NCBI GenBank assembly: GCA_016876015.1
Contig: VGOD01000025.1
Location: 1-39,274, forward strand
DNA length: 39,274 nucleotides
Source: Chloroflexota bacterium
GTDB taxonomy: Bacteria; Chloroflexota; Anaerolineae; CG2-30-64-16
Reading direction: 5' to 3'
The position numbers and the translations under genes were made by a program. Below, in pieces: positions 7,695 through 15,169 of the stretch (positions are counted from its first letter, which is position 1; the number at the start of each line of letters is the position of its first letter). A model generated the notes under the pieces. The model was not told where the DNA came from, did not search any database, and worked only from the letters and a program-made list of their open reading frames with translations.

Positions 7695-7799
7695 TCAGCT
7701 CGCTGTCTCTGTCAGGCCGTCCAGGTATTCGGCCGGCGTCGCCACCGGCAGCCGGGTCTTGTTCTTGAAGCCTTGAACGAGGAGAAGGTGGAATCTTGT
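7695..7799 (-). pseudogene. Remnant of a PIN-domain toxin C-terminus
   Basis: On the minus strand, one frame reads about 34 residues ending FKNKTRLPVATPAEYLDGL and then TGA at 7695-7697. The LPV-x-TPAEYL ending is characteristic of the C-terminus of many VapC/PIN-domain toxins. No start codon or PIN active-site region is present. The fragment abuts the stop of the cyclic-diphosphoglycerate-synthetase-like gene, which suggests an old deletion. Confidence 0.35.
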
Positions 7800-9124
7800 C
7801 AACCGCGGCCGCGGAAAAGCGCCGACACCATCTCCTCCAACGTCGGCTGGCCGATCACCTGCAGCTCGTAGCGCACGCGCTGTACCGGATGATAGATGGT
7901 CGCCACACGCGTCAGGTCAATGGGGGTGGCCGAGATCACCATGTCGCACGGCACGCGGCGAATGGTCTCTTCCAGGTCTTTGATCTGCCGGCCCCCGTAG
8001 CCCATGGCGGGGAGCAGTGCGCCGATCTCCGGGTATTGCGCAAAGGTCTCTTTGATCGCGCCGACCGTGTAGGGCCGCGGGTCAATGATCTCAGCCGCGC
8101 CGAAGCGCCGCGCGGCCACGATCCCCGCGCCGTATTTCATCTCGCCGTGGGTGAGAGTGGGGCCGTCTTCGACCACCAGCACGCGCTTGCCTCGGATGGC
8201 AACGGGATCGGGCACGAAGATGGGCGAGGCGGCCTCGACGACGACGGCGATGGGGTTGACAGCCGCCGCGCTATCGCGCACGGCCGACACGGCTGCCAGG
8301 TCGGCCGTATCCACCTTGTTGATCACGATCGCATCCGCCATGCGGAAATTGGCGGCGCCGGGGTAGTAGGTGCGTTCGTGGCCCGGTCGGTGGGGGTCGG
8401 CGACGACGATGTGCAGGTCTGGCTTGAAGAACGGCAGGTCGTTGTTGCCGCCGTCCCACAACACCACATCCGCTTCTGCTTCGGCCTGGCGCAGGATCGC
8501 CTCGTAGTCTACTCCCGCGTAGACCACCATGCCCCGGTCCAGGTGCGGCTCATACTCTTCGCGCTCCTCGATGGTGCAGGCGTGCGTGTCCAGGTCGGCG
8601 TATGTCGCGAACCGCTGTACCCGCTGCTTCACCAGGTCGCCGTAGGGCATGGGGTGGCGCACGACCACGACCTGCTTGCCCATCTTCTGGAGCAGGCCGG
8701 CGACGTGCCGGGTGGTCTGCGACTTGCCCGCGCCCGTGCGCACCGCGCAGACAGCGACGACCGGCCTGGCCGATCGCAGCATCGTCTCTTTGGGGCCGAT
8801 CAGCCGGAAGTCCGCGCCGGCTGCCAGCACCGCGCTGGCCCGATCCATGACGTACTGGTGGCTGACGTCAGAGTAGGCGAAGATGACCTGATCCACCGCC
8901 AGGCTGCGGATCAGCCGCGGCAGCTCGCCCTCGGGATGAATGGGGATGCCGGCAGGATAGAGCGGCCCCGCCAGCTCAGGCGGATAACGCCGGCCTTCGA
9001 TGTTGGGAATCTGCGTGGCCGTGAACGCGACCACCTCATACCGCTCGTCGCCTCGAAAGATGGCATTGAAGTTGTGGAAATCGCGCCCCGCGGCGCCCAT
9101 GATGAGGACACGTTGCTTCGACAT
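7799..9124 (-). CDS. Cyclic 2,3-diphosphoglycerate synthetase-like GTPase family protein
   Basis: The 441-residue protein resembles the cyclic 2,3-diphosphoglycerate synthetase family first known from thermophilic methanogens, which has many bacterial homologues of unproven function. The N-terminal part has an NAD-like start (RVLIMGAAGRDFHNFN). A P-loop follows at about 131-138 (GAGKSQTT), then DVVLWDGGNNDLPFFKPDL, a GTPase-like INKVDTAD (guanine specificity) and VLVVEDGPTLTHGEM near the C-terminus. ATG 9124 is chosen, with AGGAGAGG 9 bases upstream; a TTG at 9148 would read that site as protein. It stands alone, with a MITE-like element directly upstream. In a bacterium, the product may be another phosphorylated metabolite or a different NTP-dependent ligation. 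Confidence 0.82.
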   Translation of the reverse strand: MSKQRVLIMGAAGRDFHNFNAIFRGDERYEVVAFTATQIPNIEGRRYPPELAGPLYPAGIPIHPEGELPRLIRSLAVDQVIFAYSDVSHQYVMDRASAVLAAGADFRLIGPKETMLRSARPVVAVCAVRTGAGKSQTTRHVAGLLQKMGKQVVVVRHPMPYGDLVKQRVQRFATYADLDTHACTIEEREEYEPHLDRGMVVYAGVDYEAILRQAEAEADVVLWDGGNNDLPFFKPDLHIVVADPHRPGHERTYYPGAANFRMADAIVINKVDTADLAAVSAVRDSAAAVNPIAVVVEAASPIFVPDPVAIRGKRVLVVEDGPTLTHGEMKYGAGIVAARRFGAAEIIDPRPYTVGAIKETFAQYPEIGALLPAMGYGGRQIKDLEETIRRVPCDMVISATPIDLTRVATIYHPVQRVRYELQVIGQPTLEEMVSALFRGRG

Positions 9125-9151
9125 CGAAGATGGCCTCTCCTCCTCCAACCT

Positions 9152-9391
9152 CTAGAACGTCGGTCAAGCCCGCCCTGGGGCCGGTCCAGGGGAATGCCAA
9201 GCCCGACGGTCGGGCGGTTAAAAACCGCCGCCGCCACTGCACAGCCGATCCTTCGGCAAGCTCAGGACAGGCTCTGCGTCGGCTGGCTCTCGTCGCCGCA
9301 GGGCGACTTCGCCAGCGTTGCAGCGACCGTTCGGCTGAGCTCACGACGAAGCCTCGGCCGCCCGTGGCGGATTACTTGACCGGTGTTCTAG
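9152..9391. mobile_element. MITE-like element with 17-bp imperfect terminal inverted repeats
   Basis: The ends are inverted copies matching at 15 of 17 bases: CTAGAACGTCGGTCAAG at 9152-9168, and the complement of CTAGAACACCGGTCAAG at 9375-9391. The interior has no ORF of interest but is packed with hairpins: GGCGGTT-AAA-AACCGCC (9213-9229), GCCCGAC-G-GTCGGGC (9201-9215), GCCGA/TCGGC near 9244, and GTCGCC/GGCGAC near 9290. It also contains the motif CCTTCGGCAAGCTCAGGACA, of a repeat type common in bacterial genomes. The 4-base CTAG ends could be a target duplication. The right end supplies the TAG stop of tatC. Confidence 0.6.
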
Positions 9392-10332
9392 CTGCCGCTT
9401 CCAGCCCCAGGTCGTGGCCGATAGACCGCGCGCGCCATGCCGATGCCCAGGAAGTAGAGGGCCAACAGCGGCCCCATGACTAATGCCATGTTAAAGGGGT
9501 CCACCGTGGGCGTGATGGCCGCGGCGACGAACGCGATGCCGACGAACGCGTAGCGCCATTGCCTGGTCATGGTCTTGGGAGAGACCAGTCCCAGCCGCGC
9601 TAACAGGGTCATCACCAGCGGCGTCTCGAACGCCGCGCCGATCCACATCAGCACGGTCAGCACGAACGAGTAGTAGGCACGGATTTCCCAACTGGGTTTG
9701 GCGATCGCGCCGCCGGTGCCTTGCAGGAACGGCAACATGGCCGGCAGCATGATCAGATAGGCGAACGCCAGGCCGAGCACAAAGAAGATCGCCACCAGCG
9801 GCATCCCCAGCAGGCCGATGATGCGAAACACCGCGATCTCCTGCTCCGATTCCAGCGCGGGCCGGATGAACATCAGCGTCTGATAGGCGATCATCGGCAG
9901 CGCGAAGACAATGGCGACGCTGAGGATCACCTCCATGTACACCCACACCATGTCCACAGGTCGCAGGAAGATCATCTGGACCTCGCCTGCTGGTCGCACC
10001 AGGAACTTCAGGATCTGGTTGACGAAGACGGCCGCGGCGATCGCTCCCACTATCATGGCGCCGAATACCCAGAAGATGCGCGTGCGCAGTTCGACCAGGT
10101 GCTCCACCGCGCCGTACAGGATCTGGATCAGGCCGTAGAAGGGGCTTTCGCTTTCGGACCAAATGCGGCGAGCCTGCTCGATGGTCAACGGCGGCGTTTC
10201 AGCCTGTGAGCGGCGGAAGTTGGTGATCATCAGCCAGAGCTCCTCCAGCCCCCTGGGTAGTTTGCTGGGGCCGAGAAGCGAGAGGGCGATGATGCCGAGC
10301 AGCACCAATCCGAACACACCGGTGAAAGACAT
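9388..10332 (-). CDS. tatC: Sec-independent translocase TatC with an N-terminal TatA/B-like helix
   Basis: TatC is the six-helix membrane receptor for twin-arginine signal peptides. Here residues 1-45 look like a TatA/TatB N-terminus: a short hydrophobic helix (VFGLVLLGIIALSLLG), the hinge LGPSKLP and an amphipathic helix (GLEELWLMITNFRR). They are joined by a short linker to a TatC body (from about 70) with VEHLVELRTRIFWV, six predicted membrane helices, the cytoplasmic loop after ALPMIAYQ, and the C-terminal ITPTVDPFNMALVMGPLLALY. TatC proper is about 240 residues, so the 314 residues fit a fusion. It follows tatA by 27 bp, with AAGGA before ATG 10332. The TAG stop lies in the right terminal repeat of the adjacent element, so the tail after RPRPGAG may be trimmed. 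Confidence 0.9.
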   Translation of the reverse strand: MSFTGVFGLVLLGIIALSLLGPSKLPRGLEELWLMITNFRRSQAETPPLTIEQARRIWSESESPFYGLIQILYGAVEHLVELRTRIFWVFGAMIVGAIAAAVFVNQILKFLVRPAGEVQMIFLRPVDMVWVYMEVILSVAIVFALPMIAYQTLMFIRPALESEQEIAVFRIIGLLGMPLVAIFFVLGLAFAYLIMLPAMLPFLQGTGGAIAKPSWEIRAYYSFVLTVLMWIGAAFETPLVMTLLARLGLVSPKTMTRQWRYAFVGIAFVAAAITPTVDPFNMALVMGPLLALYFLGIGMARAVYRPRPGAGSGS

Positions 10333-10359
10333 GGTCGGTTCCTTGACTGAATGACAGGA

Positions 10360-11421
10360 CTACAGCCGCGTTCTGCTGCGCGCAGGCATGGGCGACTTCC
10401 CCCAGACGCGGCTCCACAGCCGGCGTCGGGCGGGACCTTGCGGCGGCAGGCTGCGCGGCCGCGGCAGCGACGACGTCCACCGCCGGGCCCTGGGCGGGGC
10501 CGGCCGCGGCGGTTCTTTGGCTGCTTCGCTTTCTGCCAGCCCTGGGGCAGTCGCCAGGGCCAGCGCCGCGGCCGCCAACGATTCCGCCGCGGCCGGCTCC
10601 GCGGCCGATGGCTGCGGGCGGGCCGGCAGCGTGTCCATTACCTCGGCCTGTTCTGGCGCGGCCGTCGCGGACAGTTCCGGGCCAGCCGCCTCTGCGCTGG
10701 AGGGGGGCGGGCTGATGAACTGGGCTTCTGTCCCTGCCACCTGGTTCGCTGGCGCCGCCGCGGACAATTCCGGACTGGTTGCCTCTGCGCTGGACGGGGC
10801 CAGGCCGCTGGCCTGGGCGTCTGTCCCTTCGATCTGATCCCCTGGCGCGGCCGCGGATGCTTCCGGCTCGGCGGTTGCAGCCAGCGGCTGCAGGGCCTCG
10901 GTCTCGGCAGATGGCGCAAGCTCGGCGGGCGGCGTGTCCGCGGACGCCTGGCTCGGCTCGACCGGCGCTGCGCCCTCTGACGCGGGAGGCGTTAGGCCGT
11001 CGGGCGTCGCAGGCGCGGCGACTCCCTCCGCGCCGGTCTGATGCGCCGCCAACACCGACTCCCGAAGGTCTGTGTAGTAGTTGCGCGGGGTTTCGGTGAG
11101 CGCGGCAGTCTCCTCCGCGGGCGTCTGGAGTTCCCTGGCAGAGGCCTCGAGCTCGTGGGTGGACGCCTGAAGCTCAGTTGCAGATGTCTTGAGCTCGGCC
11201 GCGGTCTCTTCTAACGGCGCGCGGACATCCTCGAACGGTTCAACCAGGGCGTCGCGGGTCTCAGCGACCTCGCGCGAGAATTCGCGCGTTGACTCGCGCA
11301 TATCGCGTAGCGCGCGGCCGAGGCGGGAGCCCATCTCGGGCAGGCGGTTGGGGCCGAATACCAGCAATAGGAGGATCAGAATGACGATCAACTCCATGGG
11401 GCCGATGCCGAAGATATCCAC
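10360..11421 (-). CDS. tatA: TatA/TatB-family translocase subunit with a very long low-complexity tail
   Basis: The N-terminus is a standard TatA/B module: MDIFGIGPMELIVILILLLL membrane helix, FGPNRLPEMG hinge and amphipathic helix (SRLGRALRDMRESTREFSR). A coiled-coil-like segment follows (about 60-105, repeated ELxxSAxEL pattern). Then comes an Ala/Pro/Glu-rich tail with imperfect repeats of about 30 residues starting at SSAEATSPELS (210) and SSAEAAGPELS (241). The last 45 residues switch to Arg-rich. At 353 residues it is 3-5 times the usual TatA length. GTG 11421 is the start, two bases after the nusB stop with AAGGA inside the nusB end, so translation is coupled. tatC follows. TatB-like function is equally possible. 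Confidence 0.88.
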   Translation of the reverse strand: MDIFGIGPMELIVILILLLLVFGPNRLPEMGSRLGRALRDMRESTREFSREVAETRDALVEPFEDVRAPLEETAAELKTSATELQASTHELEASARELQTPAEETAALTETPRNYYTDLRESVLAAHQTGAEGVAAPATPDGLTPPASEGAAPVEPSQASADTPPAELAPSAETEALQPLAATAEPEASAAAPGDQIEGTDAQASGLAPSSAEATSPELSAAAPANQVAGTEAQFISPPPSSAEAAGPELSATAAPEQAEVMDTLPARPQPSAAEPAAAESLAAAALALATAPGLAESEAAKEPPRPAPPRARRWTSSLPRPRSLPPQGPARRRLWSRVWGKSPMPARSRTRL

Positions 11422-11423
11422 AG

Positions 11424-11876
11424 TCAGTCCTTTATCGTATCGGCGGCAGGAGTCGCCGGCCGCAGCTCGATGTGATCGTGGACGCCCAACGCCGAGCCGA
11501 GCACACCGTTGACAAACCGGGGGCTATTGTCGCTGCCGAAGATCTTGGCCAGGTCCACGGCCTCGTTGATGGCGACTTTGGGGGGTGTGCCGGTGGCGCC
11601 CGTTAACTCAAATAGGGCCAGGCGCAGGATGTTGCGGTCAACGACGGCGATCTGCGAGACGGGCCAGGCAGGCGCGAAGTGCTGAATCAGACCATCGAGG
11701 TTGGCCACGTGCTGCAGCACGCCGCTGATCAGTTGGCGCAGATACGTCTCCCCTTCAACGGGCAAAGGCGTGTCTTCCAGCCGATAGGCGATGACATCGC
11801 CGGCCTGGTGGCTGGTGGTATCGAGTTCGTAAAGCGCCTGAAGCGCCAGGATGCGCGCTTGTCGCCGGAGTTGCAT
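11424..11876 (-). CDS. nusB: Transcription antitermination protein NusB
   Basis: NusB binds boxA RNA with NusE (S10) in rRNA antitermination. The 150 residues match the family: RRQARILALQALYELD at the N-terminus, then IAVVDRNILRLALFEL, and KVAINEAVDLAKIFGSDNSPRFVNGVLG at the C-terminus (the family's most conserved segment). Length and all-helical composition are normal. It lies 32 bp after an asp23-like gene and two bases before tatA. A neighbourhood with asp23-like and fatty-acid genes is common for nusB in Gram-positive-type genomes. Confidence 0.95.
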   Translation of the reverse strand: MQLRRQARILALQALYELDTTSHQAGDVIAYRLEDTPLPVEGETYLRQLISGVLQHVANLDGLIQHFAPAWPVSQIAVVDRNILRLALFELTGATGTPPKVAINEAVDLAKIFGSDNSPRFVNGVLGSALGVHDHIELRPATPAADTIKD

Positions 11877-11908
11877 GAGCCTTCACTCTGCGCCGCATCC
11901 GCGAGCGA

Positions 11909-12259
11909 TCATTCCGCGGGCGTGGCGGGCAACACTACATCGTCAATGAACACGTCTACTTTCGCCACCGGCGTGCCTGCCATTTCTTCGATGGCGCGCG
12001 TGATGCCGGTCTGGAGCGCCTCGCCCAGCCTGAGCAGATTGGCGTCCGCGTCAGCGACAATGTGCACTTCGATCTGCACGCTGTCGTCGGTCGCCTCAAC
12101 GAGCAGGCCTTCTTCCATGGCGCTGCCGGCCTTCAGGCCGCGCATCTTCTGCGGCAGGGCCGCCAGACGACGAACGCCGCGCTGTTCCAACGTGGTCAGC
12201 CGCACGATCGTGGTGAGCACAGTCGGCGCGATCGTCACCTTGCCCAAGACCTGATCCAT
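11909..12259 (-). CDS. Asp23/Gls24 family envelope stress-type protein (first copy)
   Basis: The 116-residue protein matches the Asp23/Gls24 (DUF322) family: GKVTIAPTVLTTIVRLTTLEQRG-like start, VEATDDSVQIEVHIVADADAN and the C-terminal VAKVDVFIDDVVLP. Family members are membrane-associated or cytosolic scaffold-like proteins, often placed before nusB. The precise role here is not known. ATG 12259 has AAGGAG 6-7 bases upstream. It is 12 bp after fabG and 32 bp before nusB. A second Asp23-like gene lies at 21882-22241; the two are clearly divergent in sequence. Confidence 0.87.
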   Translation of the reverse strand: MDQVLGKVTIAPTVLTTIVRLTTLEQRGVRRLAALPQKMRGLKAGSAMEEGLLVEATDDSVQIEVHIVADADANLLRLGEALQTGITRAIEEMAGTPVAKVDVFIDDVVLPATPAE

Positions 12260-12271
12260 CGGAGCTCCTTC

Positions 12272-13015
12272 TTACTGCATCACCAGTCCACCGTCCACGC
12301 TGAGCACCTGGCCGGTGATGAAGGCGGCGCGGTCGCTGGCCAGAAAGGCGACCGCATAGGCGATCTCTTCCGGCTGGGCAAAGCGGCCCAGCGGCGTCGC
12401 CGCGATCGCCATCTGCTTTTGTTCCTCGGTCAGCACGTCTGTAAGGACCGTGGGCACGAAGCCGGGCGCAACCGCGTTCACGGTGATGCCGCGCGGACCG
12501 ACCTCCTTGGCCAATGCCTTCGTGAAGCCGATCAGACCCGCCTTGGACGCTGAGTAGTTGGTCTGCCCCGCCTGTCCAGCCAGACCCGACACCGAAGTGA
12601 TGTTGATGATGCGGCCGTTGCGTTGCTTGAACATGGGCCGCAGCACTGCCTTCGAGCAGTTGTAGGCGCTCTTCAGATTGGTCCGCAGCACGGTATCCCA
12701 GGCGTCTTCGCTCATCATCATCAGCAGCGTGTCACGGGTGACGCCGGCGTTGTTGACCAGGATGTCCACGCGGCCGTAGCGGTCAATCGTTTCTTTGATC
12801 AGCCGCTGCGCGTCAGCCAACAGGCTCACATCGGCCTGGATGACGGCCGCCTGCCCGCCGGATGCGGAGATCTGGCTGGCTACGGCCGTCGCCTGGGTCT
12901 CACTGTCGCGGTGATTGATGACGACCCGCGCACCCTGGCCGGCCAGCTCGGCCGCGATGGCCGCGCCGATGCCACGCGAACTGCCGGTGACGATGGCGAT
13001 CTTATCCTGTAGCAT
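12272..13015 (-). CDS. fabG: 3-oxoacyl-[acyl-carrier-protein] reductase FabG
   Basis: FabG is the NADPH-dependent reductase of the fatty-acid elongation cycle. The 247 residues contain the cofactor motif TGSSRGIG (10-17), NNAG (88-91), a catalytic Ser in the ITSVSG stretch (141-143), and Tyr154-x-x-x-Lys158 in NYSASKAG. The C-terminus AAFITGQVLSVDGGLV is typical. ATG 13015 has AGGGGG upstream. fabD is the preceding gene in the operon, but the two are separated by about 300 bases of tandem repeats, so their coupling may be weak or regulated. Confidence 0.96.
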   Translation of the reverse strand: MLQDKIAIVTGSSRGIGAAIAAELAGQGARVVINHRDSETQATAVASQISASGGQAAVIQADVSLLADAQRLIKETIDRYGRVDILVNNAGVTRDTLLMMMSEDAWDTVLRTNLKSAYNCSKAVLRPMFKQRNGRIINITSVSGLAGQAGQTNYSASKAGLIGFTKALAKEVGPRGITVNAVAPGFVPTVLTDVLTEEQKQMAIAATPLGRFAQPEEIAYAVAFLASDRAAFITGQVLSVDGGLVMQ

Positions 13016-13046
13016 GTTTGCCCCCTGACGTTGAGGCTGAGGTTGA

Positions 13047-13281
13047 GCCTCACCGACCGCCGCTGGCTCGGTCGGAGACCGGCCAGAGCGAGAGCCTCAC
13101 CGACCGCCGCTGGCTCGGTCGGAGACCGGCCAGAGCGAGAGCCTCACCGACCACCGCTGGCTCGGTCGGAGACCGGCCAGAGCGAGAGCCTCACCGACCG
13201 CCGCTGGCTCGGTCGGAGACCGGCCAGAGCGAGAGCCTCACCGACCGCCGCTGGCTCGGTCGGAGACCGGCCAGAGCGGGA
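13047..13281. repeat. Minisatellite: five tandem copies of a 47-bp unit
   Basis: Units start at 13047, 13094, 13141, 13188 and 13235 and begin GCCTCACCGACCGCCGCTGG. Copy 3 has a G-to-A change (ACCACC) and copy 5 a change in its last bases (AGCGGGA). Each unit holds a 7-bp hairpin, CCGACCG-CCGCTGGCT-CGGTCGG. Because 47 is not a multiple of three, the apparent ORFs across it are not genes. It fills the gap between fabD and fabG. Confidence 0.95.
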
Positions 13282-13284
13282 AGA

Positions 13285-13312
13285 CCTTAACCTTAGCCTT
13301 AACCTTAACCTT
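13285..13312. repeat. CCTTAA-type hexamer repeats at the array edge
   Basis: Four to five units of CCTTAA/CCTTAG lie here. The complement, containing GTTAAGGCTAAGGTTAAG, matches GTTGAGGCTGAGGTTGAG at about 13030-13047 on the other side of the 47-bp array, except for three G/A changes. The two tracts are therefore in inverted orientation and could pair in RNA with G-U wobbles, closing the whole array. Confidence 0.7.
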
Positions 13313-13314
13313 CA

Positions 13315-14241
13315 CTACGCGCCGCGGATGTCTGTTGGCACGGCGATGTTGGCCGTCTCCGCGCTGGCCACGATGCGTTTCACCAGGCCGGTCAAGACGT
13401 TGCCTGGGCCGATTTCGATGAAACGAACCACGCCTGCGTCGGCCATCCGGACGATCGAGGCGGTCCAGCGGACGGGCGCGGTCAGTTGGGTGACGAGTTC
13501 CTCACGGATAGCTTCGGCGGTCTCCAGTGGCGCTGCGCGAACGTTGCCGATGACCGGCGCGACCGGCGCGACAAAAGGCGTGGCGGCCACGGCCGCCGCG
13601 AACTCCTGGGCGGCAGACGCCATCAGCGCGGAATGAGCCGCCACGCTGACCGCCAGGGGGATGACGCGGCCGCCCGCAGCCTTCGCCAGCGCGGTCGCCG
13701 CGGCCACGCCGGCCGGCGCGCCCGAGATGACCACCTGGCCCGGCGAGTTGTAGTTGGCCACCTGGACCACATCGTTCGCCTCGGCCGCGGCCTGGGCGCA
13801 GATGGCGGCGACCTGTTCGTCGGCCAGCTTCAGCACCGCAGCCATGCTGCCAGGCCGCGCCTGGCCGGCTCTGGCCATCAGCTCACCGCGCACGCGCGTG
13901 AGCCGGACCGCGTCTGCGAAGCTCAGCGCGCCGGCGGCCACCAGCGCGCTGTACTCGCCCAGGCTGTGGCCGGCGACATAGTCAGCCGCGGGTGCGGCAG
14001 GGTGCGCCGTCTGCCAGGCGCGCAGCGCGGCGATGCTGGCGGCCAGGATCGCGGGCTGGGCGTTGCGCGTTTCGGTCAGCGTCTCCAACGGCCCCTGAAA
14101 GCACAGCTCAGACAGCCGGAAACGGAGGATGTCGTCGGCCTCGGTGAAGGCCGCGCGCGCGCTCGGGAACTCCTGGGCCAGCGCCTGGCCCATGCCGACG
14201 CACTGGGAACCTTGACCAGGGAACAGGTGTGCAGTCTGCAT
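13315..14241 (-). CDS. fabD: Malonyl-CoA:ACP transacylase FabD
   Basis: FabD loads malonyl groups onto acyl carrier protein. The 308 residues show the FPGQGSQ motif near the N-terminus, nucleophile Ser93 in AGHSLGEYSALVAAG, the acyl-binding Arg in TRVRGELM, a conserved VANYNSPGQVVISG, and the catalytic His203 in AVSVAAHSALM (usually xxPFHS, so this segment is slightly unusual). The C-terminus EIGPGNVLTGLVKRI is typical. It lies 35 bp after rpmF. The stop at 13315 directly follows the CCTTAA repeats. Confidence 0.96.
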   Translation of the reverse strand: MQTAHLFPGQGSQCVGMGQALAQEFPSARAAFTEADDILRFRLSELCFQGPLETLTETRNAQPAILAASIAALRAWQTAHPAAPAADYVAGHSLGEYSALVAAGALSFADAVRLTRVRGELMARAGQARPGSMAAVLKLADEQVAAICAQAAAEANDVVQVANYNSPGQVVISGAPAGVAAATALAKAAGGRVIPLAVSVAAHSALMASAAQEFAAAVAATPFVAPVAPVIGNVRAAPLETAEAIREELVTQLTAPVRWTASIVRMADAGVVRFIEIGPGNVLTGLVKRIVASAETANIAVPTDIRGA

Positions 14242-14276
14242 CGTGTATCGTCCGCAACGGCTCGGTCAGGACGCTG

Positions 14277-14474
14277 CTATGACTTCTTCTCTTCTTTCTT
14301 ATGCTCGATGATCGTCTCGCCCTTGTAGGCGCCGCACTCTGGGCATACCTGGTGCGGTCGGCGCAGCGCGCCGCACTGCGGACAGGCAACCAGGTGCAGC
14401 GGAGACAGGGCGTCATGGGCGCGCCGGCGATCGCGGCGTCCCTTGGAAAGCTTGCGTTTTGGATGAGGTGGCAC
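14277..14474 (-). CDS. rpmF: 50S ribosomal protein L32
   Basis: A 65-residue zinc-ribbon form of bL32: N-terminal PKRKLSKGRRDRRRAHDAL and paired Cys motifs CPQC and CPEC separated by GALRRPHQV, then a Lys/Glu tail. All four zinc-binding cysteines are present (the C+ type). The start is GTG 14474, with AGGAG six bases upstream. It lies between yceD and fabD, the classic yceD-rpmF-fab arrangement that couples ribosome and lipid synthesis. Confidence 0.95.
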   Translation of the reverse strand: MPPHPKRKLSKGRRDRRRAHDALSPLHLVACPQCGALRRPHQVCPECGAYKGETIIEHKKEEKKS

Positions 14475-14494
14475 GGGAAACTCCTTGTTTCAGT

Positions 14495-15058
14495 TTACGA
14501 TTCGTTGTTCTGCAACAGCTTCGCCAGGATCGCCCAACGAGCATCCGGCTCCGCTTCGCAGGTGCACGTTTCTTCATTCAGGTTCTGGCCGCAAATGACG
14601 CATAGCCCGCGACAGTCTGGCCGACAGAGCGGGTGCATCGGCGCGGCCACCAGTGCGTTCTGGCGCAGCACCTCGCCGAGGTCCAGCAGATGGCGGTCAT
14701 CAATCCAGAGCGCGCGATCGTCCTCCTCGGGCGTGATGGCCTGGCCGGTCAGAACGTCCACCGTTTGCGCGAAGACCTCTTCGAGCTCGATCTCCAGCGT
14801 TAGCGCCACTGGCTCCAGACAGCGAGAACACGGCAGAACCGCCTGACTGGTCAGCGCGCCTTGCACCAGCACTCCGCCATCGGTGTGCGTCAGCCGCATC
14901 GGTCCTGTCATGGCCAACTCGACCGTGCTATCTGCTTGCGCCAGTTCGGGGGCCAGACGCCGGACATCGGCCGCCACCTGGCCAGCGCGCACAGCGCCGA
15001 TAGGTTCTTTGAGTAGTTGAGCGACGTTAAAGGTCAGATTCTCGATCACGGCATTCAC
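14495..15058 (-). CDS. yceD: YceD/DUF177 family protein, 23S rRNA accumulation-type
   Basis: The 187-residue protein matches DUF177: a central PCSRCLEPVALTLEIELEEVF segment and the C-terminal Cys-rich HPLCRPDCRGLCVICGQNLNEETC. The family accompanies rpmF in most bacteria and is tied to 23S rRNA levels. GTG 15058 is used, but GTG 15049 is an alternative because AGGTGA lies five bases before it. It is the first gene after the consensus promoter at 15170-15198. Confidence 0.9.
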   Translation of the reverse strand: MNAVIENLTFNVAQLLKEPIGAVRAGQVAADVRRLAPELAQADSTVELAMTGPMRLTHTDGGVLVQGALTSQAVLPCSRCLEPVALTLEIELEEVFAQTVDVLTGQAITPEEDDRALWIDDRHLLDLGEVLRQNALVAAPMHPLCRPDCRGLCVICGQNLNEETCTCEAEPDARWAILAKLLQNNES

Positions 15059-15169
15059 CTGGCAGGCACGGCTGGCTGTTCGCCCGTCTGTCTGTTGCCT
15101 GCAGGCTGCCGTCTGTCAGACGAAAGCCCATCGTCTGTCTCGGCCAGCGGCCTTCAGGCACAAACGGCC

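Noticed and set aside
7796-9379. 527-residue plus-strand ORF
   Set aside because: It is the antisense shadow of the cyclic-diphosphoglycerate synthetase-like gene, whose motifs are clear on the minus strand.
13047-13281. CRISPR array
   Set aside because: The five units are adjacent 47-bp repeats with no unique spacers; it is a tandem minisatellite.
13018-13636. Long plus-strand ORFs across the 47-bp array and fabD
   Set aside because: They translate the repeat and the antisense of fabD, with no ribosome-binding site or family match.
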